Below are positions 26,292 through 34,998 of a stretch of DNA of 35,905 nucleotides, one piece after another. The translations under genes were made by a program, and so were the position numbers. The notes beneath the pieces are model-generated. The model saw only the letters and a list, made by a program, of their open reading frames with translations, was not told where the DNA came from and did no database searches. The stretch is from Nitrosomonadales bacterium. Its GTDB lineage: Bacteria > Pseudomonadota > Gammaproteobacteria > Burkholderiales > Methylophilaceae. The stretch is taken from contig JAOMCC010000007.1 in the NCBI GenBank assembly GCA_028344855.1, forward strand, positions 1 through 35,905. The letters are read 5' to 3'. Every line of letters begins with the position of its first letter. Position 1 is the stretch's first letter.

Positions 26292-26798
26292 ATGAGCTTA
26301 ACAATGTATGACATTTCAATTCCAATGTTTATTAATAACTTTAATATACTTTCTAATATCCTATTAAAAGCAGAAAGACATGCTGAGAAACGAAAAATTG
26401 ATAAATCAGTTTTTATAAATGCAAGATTATATCCAGATATGCTTCCTCTTTCAAAGCAAATACAAATTGGAACAGATATGGTTAGATTAGGAGTTGGAAG
26501 ATTAGCGGGTATTGAAGCTCCTTCATTTCCTGATGATGAAGAAACTTTTTCTGAACTCCAAAAAAGATTAAGTAAAACTGTTACCTTTCTCAAAAAAGTT
26601 AAAGCGAAACAAATAGATGATTCTGAAGTTAAGAAAATAGAATTTAAAATACGAAAAAGAACATTTAAATTTAAGAATGGACAAGCATATTTAATTAATT
26701 GGATTATCCCTCATTTCTTTTTCCATATGACTACTTCATATGATATCTTGCGAGCTAATGGAGTCAATTTAGGCAAACGAGACTTTGTAAAGATGTAA
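26292..26798 (+). CDS. DUF1993 family protein
   Basis: Soluble helical protein of 168 residues matching DUF1993: start MSLTMYDISIPMFINNFNIL, middle INARLYPDMLPLSKQIQIGT, DMVRLGVGRLAGIEAPSFPDDE, and the ending YLINWIIPHFFFHMTTSYDILRANGV. The family has a DinB-like four-helix-bundle shape; its biochemical role is unknown. It ends 10 bases from the convergent renalase-like gene. GGAG upstream (26280) helps define the start. Confidence 0.88.
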   Translation: MSLTMYDISIPMFINNFNILSNILLKAERHAEKRKIDKSVFINARLYPDMLPLSKQIQIGTDMVRLGVGRLAGIEAPSFPDDEETFSELQKRLSKTVTFLKKVKAKQIDDSEVKKIEFKIRKRTFKFKNGQAYLINWIIPHFFFHMTTSYDILRANGVNLGKRDFVKM

Positions 26799-26808
26799 AA
26801 TATTATTC

Positions 26809-27792
26809 TTATAATTCCTTATTTATTGATTTAGCTAACATTAAGCCAGCTTTAAAAGCACTTTCTATTCTTCCATGAATTAACCAATCCCCGCATGAGG
26901 CAAGTTTATTTTTATAATCAATTAATGAATTGGAATCTTCTTGTTTTTCAATATTTGCATACCTCCATCCATGGAGATCAATGTGTTCAGCAACACTAGT
27001 ATCATGACCAATAATATTAGAAGTAACTTCAATTAAATGTTTTTTTACCTTTTCTGGATCATTATTAATATTTTTATCAGCCCAAGCATTAGTTGAATGG
27101 ATTAATAATGTGAAACCTTTTGGTCTCATTGGTTTTGAACTATTTACCGAAATCCAACTTATATCTGCTTCAGAAATAAGAGCCGCATCCCATGATAGAT
27201 TTAACGGTTCTTTAAAACCTAGCATTAATGAAAAGCAACCTAACATTTTTTTATTTAACAGTTGACTGTGGTATTTATAAATTTGTGGAAGTATTGATGC
27301 AGATTGAGGAGCTGGTGCAGTAGAAATAACCCAATCATAATCTCCTAAATTTTCTCCATTAGTATTAAAAAGATTCCAACAATCATTATTATTTTTAGTT
27401 ATATTATGAATCTCAGTATTTAACTTAATATTAAGATCATCTGATAAATGTTTGAGAATATTTCTCATCCCTGGGGCCCCAACATAGTGGGGGTATTCAG
27501 AATCCCAAGTATGCTGTCTAAGTATCATATTATTCTTGAACTCAGCAAAACGAGCATCCCATCTTTGTATAATATTTTTTTTGATAATTGGCGCTATAAA
27601 GTTCTTAAAATCTTTATTTTTTGCCGTAAAGAATTGTGCGCCATGATCAAATTCATATAACTTAGATCTTCGAGTAGAAATTCTTCCACCAACATCTCTT
27701 GATTTCTCAAATAAAGTTATAAAATTATCTTTCTTAAGATGTTTGGCAAGAGTTATAGCAGAAATTCCTGTACCAATAATAGCAATCTTCAT
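26809..27792 (-). CDS. Renalase-like NAD(P)/FAD-dependent oxidoreductase
   Basis: Flavoprotein of 327 residues. The N-terminal FAD fold is MKIAIIGTGISAITLAKHLK, then LFEKSRDVGGRISTRR and DHGAQFFTAKNKDF, the typical renalase/amine-oxidase pattern. The C-terminal part contains ASCGDWLIHGRIESAFKAGLMLA, the closing FAD segment. Bacterial renalases oxidise wrongly isomerised NAD(P)H; whether this one does is inference. The first glycine motif is G-T-G-I-S-A, with Ala in place of the third Gly. No signal peptide. Confidence 0.82.
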   Translation of the reverse strand: MKIAIIGTGISAITLAKHLKKDNFITLFEKSRDVGGRISTRRSKLYEFDHGAQFFTAKNKDFKNFIAPIIKKNIIQRWDARFAEFKNNMILRQHTWDSEYPHYVGAPGMRNILKHLSDDLNIKLNTEIHNITKNNNDCWNLFNTNGENLGDYDWVISTAPAPQSASILPQIYKYHSQLLNKKMLGCFSLMLGFKEPLNLSWDAALISEADISWISVNSSKPMRPKGFTLLIHSTNAWADKNINNDPEKVKKHLIEVTSNIIGHDTSVAEHIDLHGWRYANIEKQEDSNSLIDYKNKLASCGDWLIHGRIESAFKAGLMLAKSINKEL

Positions 27793-27840
27793 TTTTAATT
27801 AATAAATATTTTGAAAGTGAGATTTTACTCTAAAGTAGTA

Positions 27841-28398
27841 TTATTTTGTAAAGTCAAAGTCACGAATAAAGTGACAGCTATATCCTTCTGGATTTTTAAT
27901 GAGGTACTCTTGATGAGATTCTTCAGCTGTATAAAAATTAGTAAAAGCTGAAATTTCAGTGACAATAGGTTTCTCCCATACTAAAGATTTATCAATTAAA
28001 TCAATAACTTGATTAGAAACAATTTTCTGATTTTGGTTAGTATAAAAAATTGCAGATCGGTATTGAGTTCCGTTGTCATTTCCTTGTTGATTAAGAGTGG
28101 TTGGATTATGCATTTTAAAAAAATTAAGAAGTAATTTTTTAAAACTTAATTTGTTAGTATCAAATTGAATTTTAATAGTTTCTGCATGCCCAGTATCACC
28201 TCTTGTAACTTCTTTGTAAGAAACATTTTTAATATGACCACCAGAAAAACCAACTTCTGTATTTACTACTCCAGGAATTTTTCTGATCAAATCCTCTAGG
28301 CCCCAATAGCAACCTCCAGCTAAATAAGTTGTTTCAATAGGTTTATTAGCAAAAGTTAAATTAGACATTAATAAGATTAATACAATATATTTTCTCAA
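27841..28398 (-). CDS. msrA: Exported peptide-methionine (S)-S-oxide reductase
   Basis: Repairs oxidised methionine. It has 185 residues. The N-terminal 17 form a signal peptide (MRKYIVLILLMSNLTFA), so it acts in the periplasm. The catalytic Cys30 lies in AGGCYWGLEDLIRK; Tyr replaces the more usual Phe after it. RGDTGHAETIKIQFD and NGTQYRSAIFYTN are the substrate-pocket segments, and Cys175 near the end (YSCHF) is a likely resolving cysteine. The start is TTG at 28398. A reductant for the periplasmic enzyme is not encoded in the window. Confidence 0.92.
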   Translation of the reverse strand: MRKYIVLILLMSNLTFANKPIETTYLAGGCYWGLEDLIRKIPGVVNTEVGFSGGHIKNVSYKEVTRGDTGHAETIKIQFDTNKLSFKKLLLNFFKMHNPTTLNQQGNDNGTQYRSAIFYTNQNQKIVSNQVIDLIDKSLVWEKPIVTEISAFTNFYTAEESHQEYLIKNPEGYSCHFIRDFDFTK

Positions 28399-28474
28399 GT
28401 ATATTATTATAAAATATTTGAAAGATTTAGTGAATAAGAGTAGATTAATTAATATTTATTTCTAATAGTTATTT

Positions 28475-28870
28475 ATGATTGGTAAAACTGAAACTGTGGT
28501 TGCAATCGCTATATTGGGTGTTGGATATTCTGAAAGTAGAGATTATTTTGAGGATTATAAAAATACCATAGTTGATTATTATTGTGATCATTATCAAAAA
28601 ATTTACGAAGCAGATACTGAGGCTATCAATCCTCAAGAATTATATGATGAAATTTTTCAAACGTGTGCTGATTTAAAAGTATTAATTATGGGAAAAGATC
28701 AAGCTGAAGAAAATACTGAATCATTTGAACGACATCTAAAAAGAACCTCAAAATTAAGGAAAAGATTTTTTAGAGAATTAAGATTTGATAATGGTATTTT
28801 CGAAGATGATCGTGATGACGATGAAGTTGCAAATCAAATTGATAAATCTAAAGAAAAAATGGGATTCTAA
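28475..28870 (+). CDS. Uncharacterised acidic protein (131 residues)
   Basis: Not recognised. It begins MIGKTETVVAIAILGVGYSE, which is hydrophobic enough for a weak membrane or signal segment, and continues with a tyrosine/aspartate-rich helix (YFEDYKNTIVDYYCDHYQKIY), a second Cys in FQTCADLKVLI, and a charged tail with RDDDE. No known motif. It diverges from msrA across 76 bases and converges with the SOUL gene. ATG start without a clear ribosome binding site. Confidence 0.65.
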   Translation: MIGKTETVVAIAILGVGYSESRDYFEDYKNTIVDYYCDHYQKIYEADTEAINPQELYDEIFQTCADLKVLIMGKDQAEENTESFERHLKRTSKLRKRFFRELRFDNGIFEDDRDDDEVANQIDKSKEKMGF

Positions 28871-28902
28871 AATTATTATAAGTAATTGATTAAATTAATA
28901 TT

Positions 28903-29571
28903 TTAATTAATTTTTATCATTAATTCATTACGCCGGAAAAAAGGCAGTGTCCATGGAGGATTATACCTAGCAATTTTTACTGTCCCAGTTGCCGTTAACT
29001 TTTTTTCTTTAATGAATTCAAAAAGTAATTTTACTTGTTCATTATAATTTGATGCTCTCACCAAACCAGAAAAAACAATTACTGCATACTTCTCTATCGG
29101 TAAAGTAATAATATTAATATTTCTATTATTGGGTTTGGGTAACGTATTTAATGAATATTCTTTTGGCATGACAAAAGACACAATCCATTCATTATTTTTT
29201 CCTTCAGTTATAACGGGGGCTGTCATTTCTATCTTGTCAGATTTAGGAACCATTTCAACAGGAGCCGTCATATCAATTTTTGTATCACCCTTAATACTGG
29301 TATTATTTCCAAATATAAAATCTGCAAGCGCCTTGAATCCTTCTGATGAGGCTTCATTAAAATTACCTGTCACTGAAACCTGAGCTAAAATTTTGGGGGC
29401 ATATTGCCTTATTTCAAACCTATCTTCTTTAGAAATTAAATTGAATTCTGGTTCATCTACTCCAATAAAAATATTTGAAAAAATTTTCCCAATGTTCATT
29501 ATTGGTTCATTAACTGCCATAACAATATTTGAAAACATTAAAGTAAGGATTAAAAAGATTGTAATTTTCAT
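28903..29571 (-). CDS. SOUL/HBP family haem-binding-like protein, exported
   Basis: Protein of 222 residues with a signal peptide (about 1-19, ending VMA). The SOUL domain starts near residue 38: FNLISKEDRFEIRQYAPKIL, GFKALADFIFGNN, DMTAPVEM and EMTAPVITEG (the doubled MTAP motif), then SFVMPKEYSLNTLPKPNN and the closing ARYNPPWTLPFFRRNELMI. Family members bind haem or tetrapyrroles, although the bacterial role is unsettled. Its closeness to a Fur-type promoter and redox genes makes an iron/haem link attractive but unproven. Confidence 0.9.
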   Translation of the reverse strand: MKITIFLILTLMFSNIVMAVNEPIMNIGKIFSNIFIGVDEPEFNLISKEDRFEIRQYAPKILAQVSVTGNFNEASSEGFKALADFIFGNNTSIKGDTKIDMTAPVEMVPKSDKIEMTAPVITEGKNNEWIVSFVMPKEYSLNTLPKPNNRNINIITLPIEKYAVIVFSGLVRASNYNEQVKLLFEFIKEKKLTATGTVKIARYNPPWTLPFFRRNELMIKIN

Positions 29572-29648
29572 AATTTATTATAATCAATTTTTTGCCATCT
29601 TTATTAATTAAGGCTAAATTATTAATATGAATCAATAAGGAATCATAA

Positions 29649-30464
29649 ATGATCAATCTGAAAAGAAATAATAAGCAAGAACTCGTTGACGCTAAGGGCA
29701 TAAGAAAAGAATCATCTATATATAAACCAAATCAGAAAGAAAATTTCAAATTAAGTCGGAGTAAATTTGAAGATTTTTTAAAATGTCAGAGGTGTTTTTA
29801 TTTAGATCGAGTTAAAGGACTTATTAGACCAGGTATGCCAAGCTGGACTTTAAATGAGACTACCGACCTTTTATTAAAAAAAGAATTTGATCAATGTCGT
29901 GAGGATCAAGTTGCCCATAGATTGTTCTCTAAAAATAGATTAGACCACCTAGTACCTTTTAAACATGAGCAAATGGATAAGTGGCGTGATTCTCTTCGAC
30001 ATGGACTTATTGCACGCTTTGAGGATACAAATATAATTCTTAGTGGAGGCATTGATGACATTTGGCAGGATACTAATACTAAAGAATTAATTGTTGTTGA
30101 TTATAAAAGTCAGGCCAGTTCATATGAAGTAAAAGCTGAATCCTACCTTAATTCAGGTTGGCATGAAGGTTATAAAAACCAGATGGATTTTTATAATTAC
30201 TTACTGAATCTAATGGGATTTAAGACAGCAGATACTTCTTATTTTTTAGTAGTAAATGCTAATAGGGCTGCTGATGGATTTCATGGGGTAATGGAATTTA
30301 GTGAAACATTAATACCTTATCACTATGATACTTCTTGGATTCCTGAAAAAGTTAATGAAATGATTAAATGTATGAATCATGATGAAGTGCCTAAAAATCA
30401 CCCTAGCTGTGAAAATTGTGCTTATAGTAAGCAAATTTTCAATTTGGTCAAAAATAAATCATAA
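29649..30464 (+). CDS. Stand-alone PD-(D/E)XK nuclease family protein
   Basis: Protein of 271 residues related to the RecB/Cas4-type nuclease fold. SRSKFEDFLKCQRCFYLDRV (about 36-55) is the usual entry motif. The catalytic core is GGIDDIW (Asp136), VVDYKS (Asp151, Lys153) and the helix QMDFYNYLL (Gln178, Tyr182). Two CxxC pairs (Cys46/49 and Cys254/257) bracket the domain and could hold an Fe-S cluster as in AddB/Cas4, though the 2+2 pattern differs from the usual 1+3. No helicase or cas gene is adjacent. AAGGA lies 10 bases before the ATG. It ends next to tRNA-Ser. Confidence 0.82.
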   Translation: MINLKRNNKQELVDAKGIRKESSIYKPNQKENFKLSRSKFEDFLKCQRCFYLDRVKGLIRPGMPSWTLNETTDLLLKKEFDQCREDQVAHRLFSKNRLDHLVPFKHEQMDKWRDSLRHGLIARFEDTNIILSGGIDDIWQDTNTKELIVVDYKSQASSYEVKAESYLNSGWHEGYKNQMDFYNYLLNLMGFKTADTSYFLVVNANRAADGFHGVMEFSETLIPYHYDTSWIPEKVNEMIKCMNHDEVPKNHPSCENCAYSKQIFNLVKNKS

Positions 30465-30483
30465 AAAAATTAAATCTTTATTT

Positions 30484-30576
30484 TGGCGGAGAGCGAGGGA
30501 TTCGAACCCTCGATACAGGTTAACCCCGTATACTTCCTTAGCAGGGAAGCGCTTTCAACCACTCAGCCAGCTCTCC
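30484..30576 (-). tRNA. tRNA-Ser (anticodon GCT)
   Basis: Class II tRNA of 93 bases with CCA encoded. The acceptor is GGAGAGC/GCTCTCC, the anticodon stem-loop CTTCC-CTGCTAA-GGAAG, with a long variable arm (TACGGGG/CCCCGTA) and T arm GAGGG-TTCGAAT-CCCTC. It reads AGU and AGC. Its place behind lysC matches the serV position downstream of alaS-csrA or lysC-csrA in other gammaproteobacteria. Confidence 0.97.
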
Positions 30577-30587
30577 TAGAAGGCGGT

Positions 30588-30616
30588 AACATACTTTAAA
30601 AATTATTATAAATCAA
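30588..30616 (-). promoter_or_regulatory. Candidate promoter for tRNA-Ser
   Basis: On the minus strand TTGATT (30611-30616), a 17-base spacer and TATGTT (30588-30593), followed by the G+C-rich ACCGCC and then the tRNA 11 bases after the -10. It lies just past the lysC stop. Confidence 0.5.
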
Positions 30617-30623
30617 TACTTTT

Positions 30624-31850
30624 TTAAGCATCTGCTAGGTTAAATGCTTTATGTAATGATGTAACTGCTTTCTTTAAAGACTTTTCTTCCAAAATCACAG
30701 AAATTTTTATTTCACTAGTTGAAATCGTACTTATGTTAATACCTTCTTCAGCAAGCGTTCTGAACATTTTACTTGCAACTCCAACATTTGATCGCATACC
30801 AACTCCAACTATTGATAATTTTGCAATTTTGTTATCACTATTTATTTCTCGGGCTTTCACATGCTGCTTTACTTTTTTATTGAGGATGTTTAAAGTTTTA
30901 TCCATATCATTTTGATGAACTGTAAATGTAAAGTCAGTTAACCCATCTGTACCAATATTTTGAATAATCATATCAACATCTATATTAGCTTCTGCAACAG
31001 GCCCCAGAATTTGGTAGGCTATTCCTGGCATGTCCGGGATTCCCAATAAAGACAATTCTGCCTCATCTTTAATAAAAGCAATTCCTGAAACAATCGGTTC
31101 TTCCATATTTTTTTTATCCTCAAAAGTAATAATTGTACCCTCTCCAGATGTATGAAAACTCGAGAGAACCCTTAGTTTAACTTTGTATTTACCTGCAAAT
31201 TCTACTGCTCTTGTTTGGAGAACTTTTGATCCTAAACTTGCCATTTCTAACATTTCCTCAAAAGTAATCGAATCTAGTTTTTTTGCTTCAGGAACCATTC
31301 TTGGGTCAGTTGTATAAATTCCATCGACATCAGTATAAATTTGACATTCTTCTGCTTTAAGAGCAGCTGCAAGTGCTACAGCAGTTGTATCTGAGCCTCC
31401 TCTTCCAAGTGTGGTTATATTACCCTCAATATCTGAACCTTGGAATCCAGCTACTACTACAACATAACCATTATTTAAATCTTTTTTAATCAATTTTGAA
31501 TCAATATTTTCAATTCGAGCTTTTGTATGCGATTTATTTGTAAGTATTTTAACTTGATGTCCTGCATAACTTTTAGCTTTTATTCCTAGATTTATCAAGG
31601 CTAAAGCAGTGAGTCCACTAGTAACCTGTTCTCCAGTTGATACAATACTATCCATTTCTCGTGGTTCAGGTGATCGCATCATTTTCTCTGCCAGCTTAAT
31701 TAATTTATTTGTTTCACCAGACATTGCGGATACGACTACAACTATTTTGTTTCCATTAGAAGCAAATTTAGCAACTTTTTCTGCTACAGCTTTTATTTTT
31801 TCTGGACTAGCTACTGAAGTACCACCAAATTTTTGTACGATTATTGACAT
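30624..31850 (-). CDS. lysC: Aspartate kinase
   Basis: Phosphorylates aspartate, first step toward lysine, threonine and methionine. It has 408 residues, the Pseudomonas-type alpha-chain length. The catalytic domain (1-240) begins VQKFGGTSVASPEKIK and contains VVAGFQGSDIEGNITTLGRGGSDTT (split here as two conserved blocks) and YTDVDGIYTTDPR. Two ACT domains follow (about 265-335 and 345-408), with VSGIAFIKDEAELSLLG and KLSIVGVGMRSNVGVA, which imply allosteric feedback by lysine and/or threonine. It follows alaS by 17 bases. Confidence 0.96.
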   Translation of the reverse strand: MSIIVQKFGGTSVASPEKIKAVAEKVAKFASNGNKIVVVVSAMSGETNKLIKLAEKMMRSPEPREMDSIVSTGEQVTSGLTALALINLGIKAKSYAGHQVKILTNKSHTKARIENIDSKLIKKDLNNGYVVVVAGFQGSDIEGNITTLGRGGSDTTAVALAAALKAEECQIYTDVDGIYTTDPRMVPEAKKLDSITFEEMLEMASLGSKVLQTRAVEFAGKYKVKLRVLSSFHTSGEGTIITFEDKKNMEEPIVSGIAFIKDEAELSLLGIPDMPGIAYQILGPVAEANIDVDMIIQNIGTDGLTDFTFTVHQNDMDKTLNILNKKVKQHVKAREINSDNKIAKLSIVGVGMRSNVGVASKMFRTLAEEGINISTISTSEIKISVILEEKSLKKAVTSLHKAFNLADA

Positions 31851-31867
31851 AATTTATAATTTATAAT

Positions 31868-34504
31868 TTATTTCTTAAGATTTTCTTTGATGAGGTCAAA
31901 TGCTTCTGGGATTAGATTAATTTCAGTGCCCCCCGCCATTGCCATATTTCTTTTACCACCACCTTTACCACCAACTTTTTCTCCGAGTTGTTTTGCAATA
32001 TCACCAGCATCGATTGAATCAATAAGATTGTCTGTTACTCCAATAACAAAAGAAATTTTATTATTATTGACCGAGCATAGTATTATAACGGCACTTTTAA
32101 GAATATCCTTTAATTTATCAATCATTTCTCTTAATTGATTTGAATCTTGATTATCAATTAATTCTGCTAAATACGAAAAATTTTTAATTTTAATAGCATT
32201 GTTTACAATCTCATTACCTTCATTTGAAGCAATTTTAGATTTAAGAGTATTAATTAGTTTCTCATTTTCTTTAATTTGAGATAAAAGCTGATTTAATTTT
32301 TCGGGAATATCTTGAGTTCCAGTTTTTAGTTCTAAAGCAAGTTTTTCTAATATATTTTCTTGCTGCTCCATAATTTCAATTAAATTTAACCCAGTTGAAG
32401 CTTCAATTCTTCTGATACCAGATGCTATCCCAATTTCTGATTGTATTTTAAATAATCCAATATCACCCGTTTGATTAACATGAGTTCCTCCGCAAAGCTC
32501 AGCACTATTTCCAATATTTAAAACTCTTACCTGCTCATTATATTTTTCTCCAAATAACATCATAGCTCCTTCTTTTTGAGCTTCATCTATTTTCATGAGT
32601 CTAGTTTGAGTAGATTGATTTTTTAAAATTTCCGTATTTACAATTGTTTCTATTTCTTTGATTTCTTTTGTGGCTAAGGCTTTGTGGTGAGAAAAATCAA
32701 AACGCGTTTTTGCACTATCAACTAGCGACCCTTTTTGCTCAACATGATCACCAAGAATCATTTTTAGAGCTTTATGTAAAAGGTGAGTAGCAGAGTGATT
32801 TCTCTTTACATTACTTCGATGATGAATATTAATTATCGCTTTACCTTTATCTTTTAGTTTAATCGACCCAGACTGAACAAAACCTAAATGTCCAAAAACA
32901 TCAGATTTAATTTTATAGGTATCGTTAACGATAAATTCATAATTTTTTCCTTGAATTACACCAATATCTCCAACTTGCCCGCCTGATTCTGCATAGAATG
33001 GTGTTTGGTTTAAGATAAGAATTCCTTCGTCACCCTTGGAAAGTGTTTTTGAAAGGTCTTCATCTTTAAATATTCCATCAATGATCACTTGACATTCATT
33101 ATGTTCATAACCAATAAAAACTGTATCTTTACCTTGATAATTTAGTGTTGGTTTATTTTTGAATTTACCAGCTTCTCTAGCTCGGTTTTTTTGTTTACTC
33201 ATTTCCTTTTCAAATTCTTTTTGATTAATAGTTAGGTTATATTCTCTACAAATATCTGCAGTTAAATCTAAAGGAAAACCAAAGGTATCATGAAGTTTAA
33301 AAGCTAATGTTCCAGGTAATATTTTCTTTTTTTGACCTGTTATTTTTTTTATTGATTCATCTAATATGAGCATTCCATTTTCAATAGTTTCAAAGAATTT
33401 TTCTTCTTCTAACTTTATTTCATTTATTATTTTTTCTTCTTTATCTTTTTTTATAGCAAAATCACTTTTCATTAAATTTATTAGAGTAGGTATCATTTTG
33501 AAAAAAAATGGCTTGCGACAACCTAATTTATAACCATGCCTTATTGCTCTTCTAACGATTCTTCGTAAAACATAACCTCTACCTTCATTTGAAGGCATTA
33601 CTCCATCGGATATTAAGAATGTAGTTGCACGAATATGATCTGAAAGAACTTTTAAAGAAGGATGATCCTTATCTTTAATTTTTGTGATTTCCATAGCTTT
33701 ATTAATTAAAGATTTAAATAAATCAATTTCATAATTTGAATGCACACCTTGAAGGACTGCTGAGATTCTTTCTAAGCCCATACCTGTGTCTACAGAGGGT
33801 TTAGGAAGTTTTTTCATATTTCCTGTTTCATCTCGATCATATTGCATGAATACTAGGTTCCAGATTTCAATATAACGGTCACCTTCTTCATTTTTAGATC
33901 CAGGCGGCCCACCAGGAATAGAGTCACCATGATCATAAAAAATTTCAGTACATGGTCCGCAAGGCCCAGTATCCCCCATCATCCAAAAATTGTCCGAGGA
34001 ATATTTAGAGCCTTTATTATCTCCAATACGAATAATTTTTTTATCTGGAAGCTTAATTATTTTTGACCATATATCATATGCCTCTTGATCATCTTCATAA
34101 ACTGTTACCAAAAGTTTATCTTCTGGGACTTTATAAATTTTAGTTAAAAGCTCCCATGCATATTCAATGGCTTCTTTTTTAAAGTAGTCACCAAAACTAA
34201 AATTTCCCAACATCTCAAAAAATGTATGATGTCTTGCAGTATAGCCAACATTTTCTAGGTCATTGTGTTTTCCTCCAGCTCGAACACATTTTTGACTTGA
34301 TGTAGCAGTTTTAAATTTTGTTTTTTTAGTACCGAGAAAGATATCTTTAAATTGATTCATTCCAGCATTTGTAAATAATAACGTAGGATCTTCAAAAGGA
34401 AGTAAACTACTTGAATTAACCACTTCATGCCCTTTGCTCTTAAAAAATTCTAAGAACATAGATCTAATCTCAGCTGTTGTAAGCATGTGTTTTTTTAATG
34501 TCAT
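31868..34504 (-). CDS. alaS: Alanyl-tRNA synthetase
   Basis: Charges tRNA-Ala; 878 residues, full length. The class II catalytic core contains PFEDPTLLFTNAGMNQFKD, GGKHNDLENVGYTARHHTFF and RGYVLRRIVRRAIRHG. The editing domain has NHSATHLLHKAL and the zinc-type CGGTHVNQTGDIG. The C-terminal DHHA1 region ends GEKVGGKGGGKRNMAMAGG. The ATG at 34504 overlaps the recX stop as ATGA, so I keep it although a second ATG at 34486 aligns slightly better with E. coli AlaS. Confidence 0.97.
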   Translation of the reverse strand: MTLKKHMLTTAEIRSMFLEFFKSKGHEVVNSSSLLPFEDPTLLFTNAGMNQFKDIFLGTKKTKFKTATSSQKCVRAGGKHNDLENVGYTARHHTFFEMLGNFSFGDYFKKEAIEYAWELLTKIYKVPEDKLLVTVYEDDQEAYDIWSKIIKLPDKKIIRIGDNKGSKYSSDNFWMMGDTGPCGPCTEIFYDHGDSIPGGPPGSKNEEGDRYIEIWNLVFMQYDRDETGNMKKLPKPSVDTGMGLERISAVLQGVHSNYEIDLFKSLINKAMEITKIKDKDHPSLKVLSDHIRATTFLISDGVMPSNEGRGYVLRRIVRRAIRHGYKLGCRKPFFFKMIPTLINLMKSDFAIKKDKEEKIINEIKLEEEKFFETIENGMLILDESIKKITGQKKKILPGTLAFKLHDTFGFPLDLTADICREYNLTINQKEFEKEMSKQKNRAREAGKFKNKPTLNYQGKDTVFIGYEHNECQVIIDGIFKDEDLSKTLSKGDEGILILNQTPFYAESGGQVGDIGVIQGKNYEFIVNDTYKIKSDVFGHLGFVQSGSIKLKDKGKAIINIHHRSNVKRNHSATHLLHKALKMILGDHVEQKGSLVDSAKTRFDFSHHKALATKEIKEIETIVNTEILKNQSTQTRLMKIDEAQKEGAMMLFGEKYNEQVRVLNIGNSAELCGGTHVNQTGDIGLFKIQSEIGIASGIRRIEASTGLNLIEIMEQQENILEKLALELKTGTQDIPEKLNQLLSQIKENEKLINTLKSKIASNEGNEIVNNAIKIKNFSYLAELIDNQDSNQLREMIDKLKDILKSAVIILCSVNNNKISFVIGVTDNLIDSIDAGDIAKQLGEKVGGKGGGKRNMAMAGGTEINLIPEAFDLIKENLKK

Positions 34505-34998
34505 AACAATTCAGGTGATTTTCCAGATAAAATTTGATGGATTATAGATAGTTCAATACCTCTACTTTGCATAAATCTTATTTGTTTAGCTTTTTCATCA
34601 ATTGTAACTGGTATCTGGTTAAATTTTTTCTCCCATATTTGCTTAGCTAAAAAGAATTCGTCATTTTTAATTTCTTCAATAACTCGAATTATTATAGATT
34701 CATCTACTCCACGCATTTTAAGTTCGTGTGCAATTTTTCTGGTACCAAATTTCCTTTTTTTTGTAGATACAAATTGTTCGGAAAATCTATCATCAGATAA
34801 CCAATCTTTCTTTTCTAATTCATCAAGAATCAATTCCAAATGAGTTTTACTTATTTCAAGAGATTCAGAATACGATAGAATTTTTTTTCTTAATTCCATT
34901 CTTGAATAATCTCTCTTACCTAAATAATAAAGAGCTCTTTTTTTTAGTTTTATCTGATTATTTGTATTATTCGTCAGTTTGCGTATCTTCCTCTTCAA
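34501..34998 (-). CDS. recX: RecX, modulator of RecA
   Basis: Small helical-repeat protein (about 158-165 residues) that inhibits RecA filament growth. Landmarks are [38 protein letters not shown] and [17 protein letters not shown]. The start is uncertain: there is no ATG. TTG at 34998 overlaps recA by 32 bases, while a CTG at 34977 would have GAGGA about 11 bases before it. It is coupled to alaS by a 4-base overlap. Confidence 0.9.
   Translation of the reverse strand: MKRKIRKLTNNTNNQIKLKKRALYYLGKRDYSRMELRKKILSYSESLEISKTHLELILDELEKKDWLSDDRFSEQFVSTKKRKFGTRKIAHELKMRGVDESIIIRVIEEIKNDEFFLAKQIWEKKFNQIPVTIDEKAKQIRFMQSRGIELSIIHQILSGKSPELL

Noticed and set aside
26252-26593. 113-residue minus-strand frame opposite the DUF1993 gene
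   Set aside because: Antisense shadow of a recognised family; no start signal or conserved motif.
29649-30464. Cas4 of a CRISPR system
   Set aside because: No repeats and no other cas genes within the window, and the cysteine pattern is not that of Cas4.
30379-30579. Plus-strand frame of 66 codons over the tRNA-Ser region
   Set aside because: It is formed by the end of the nuclease gene in another frame plus the antisense of tRNA-Ser.
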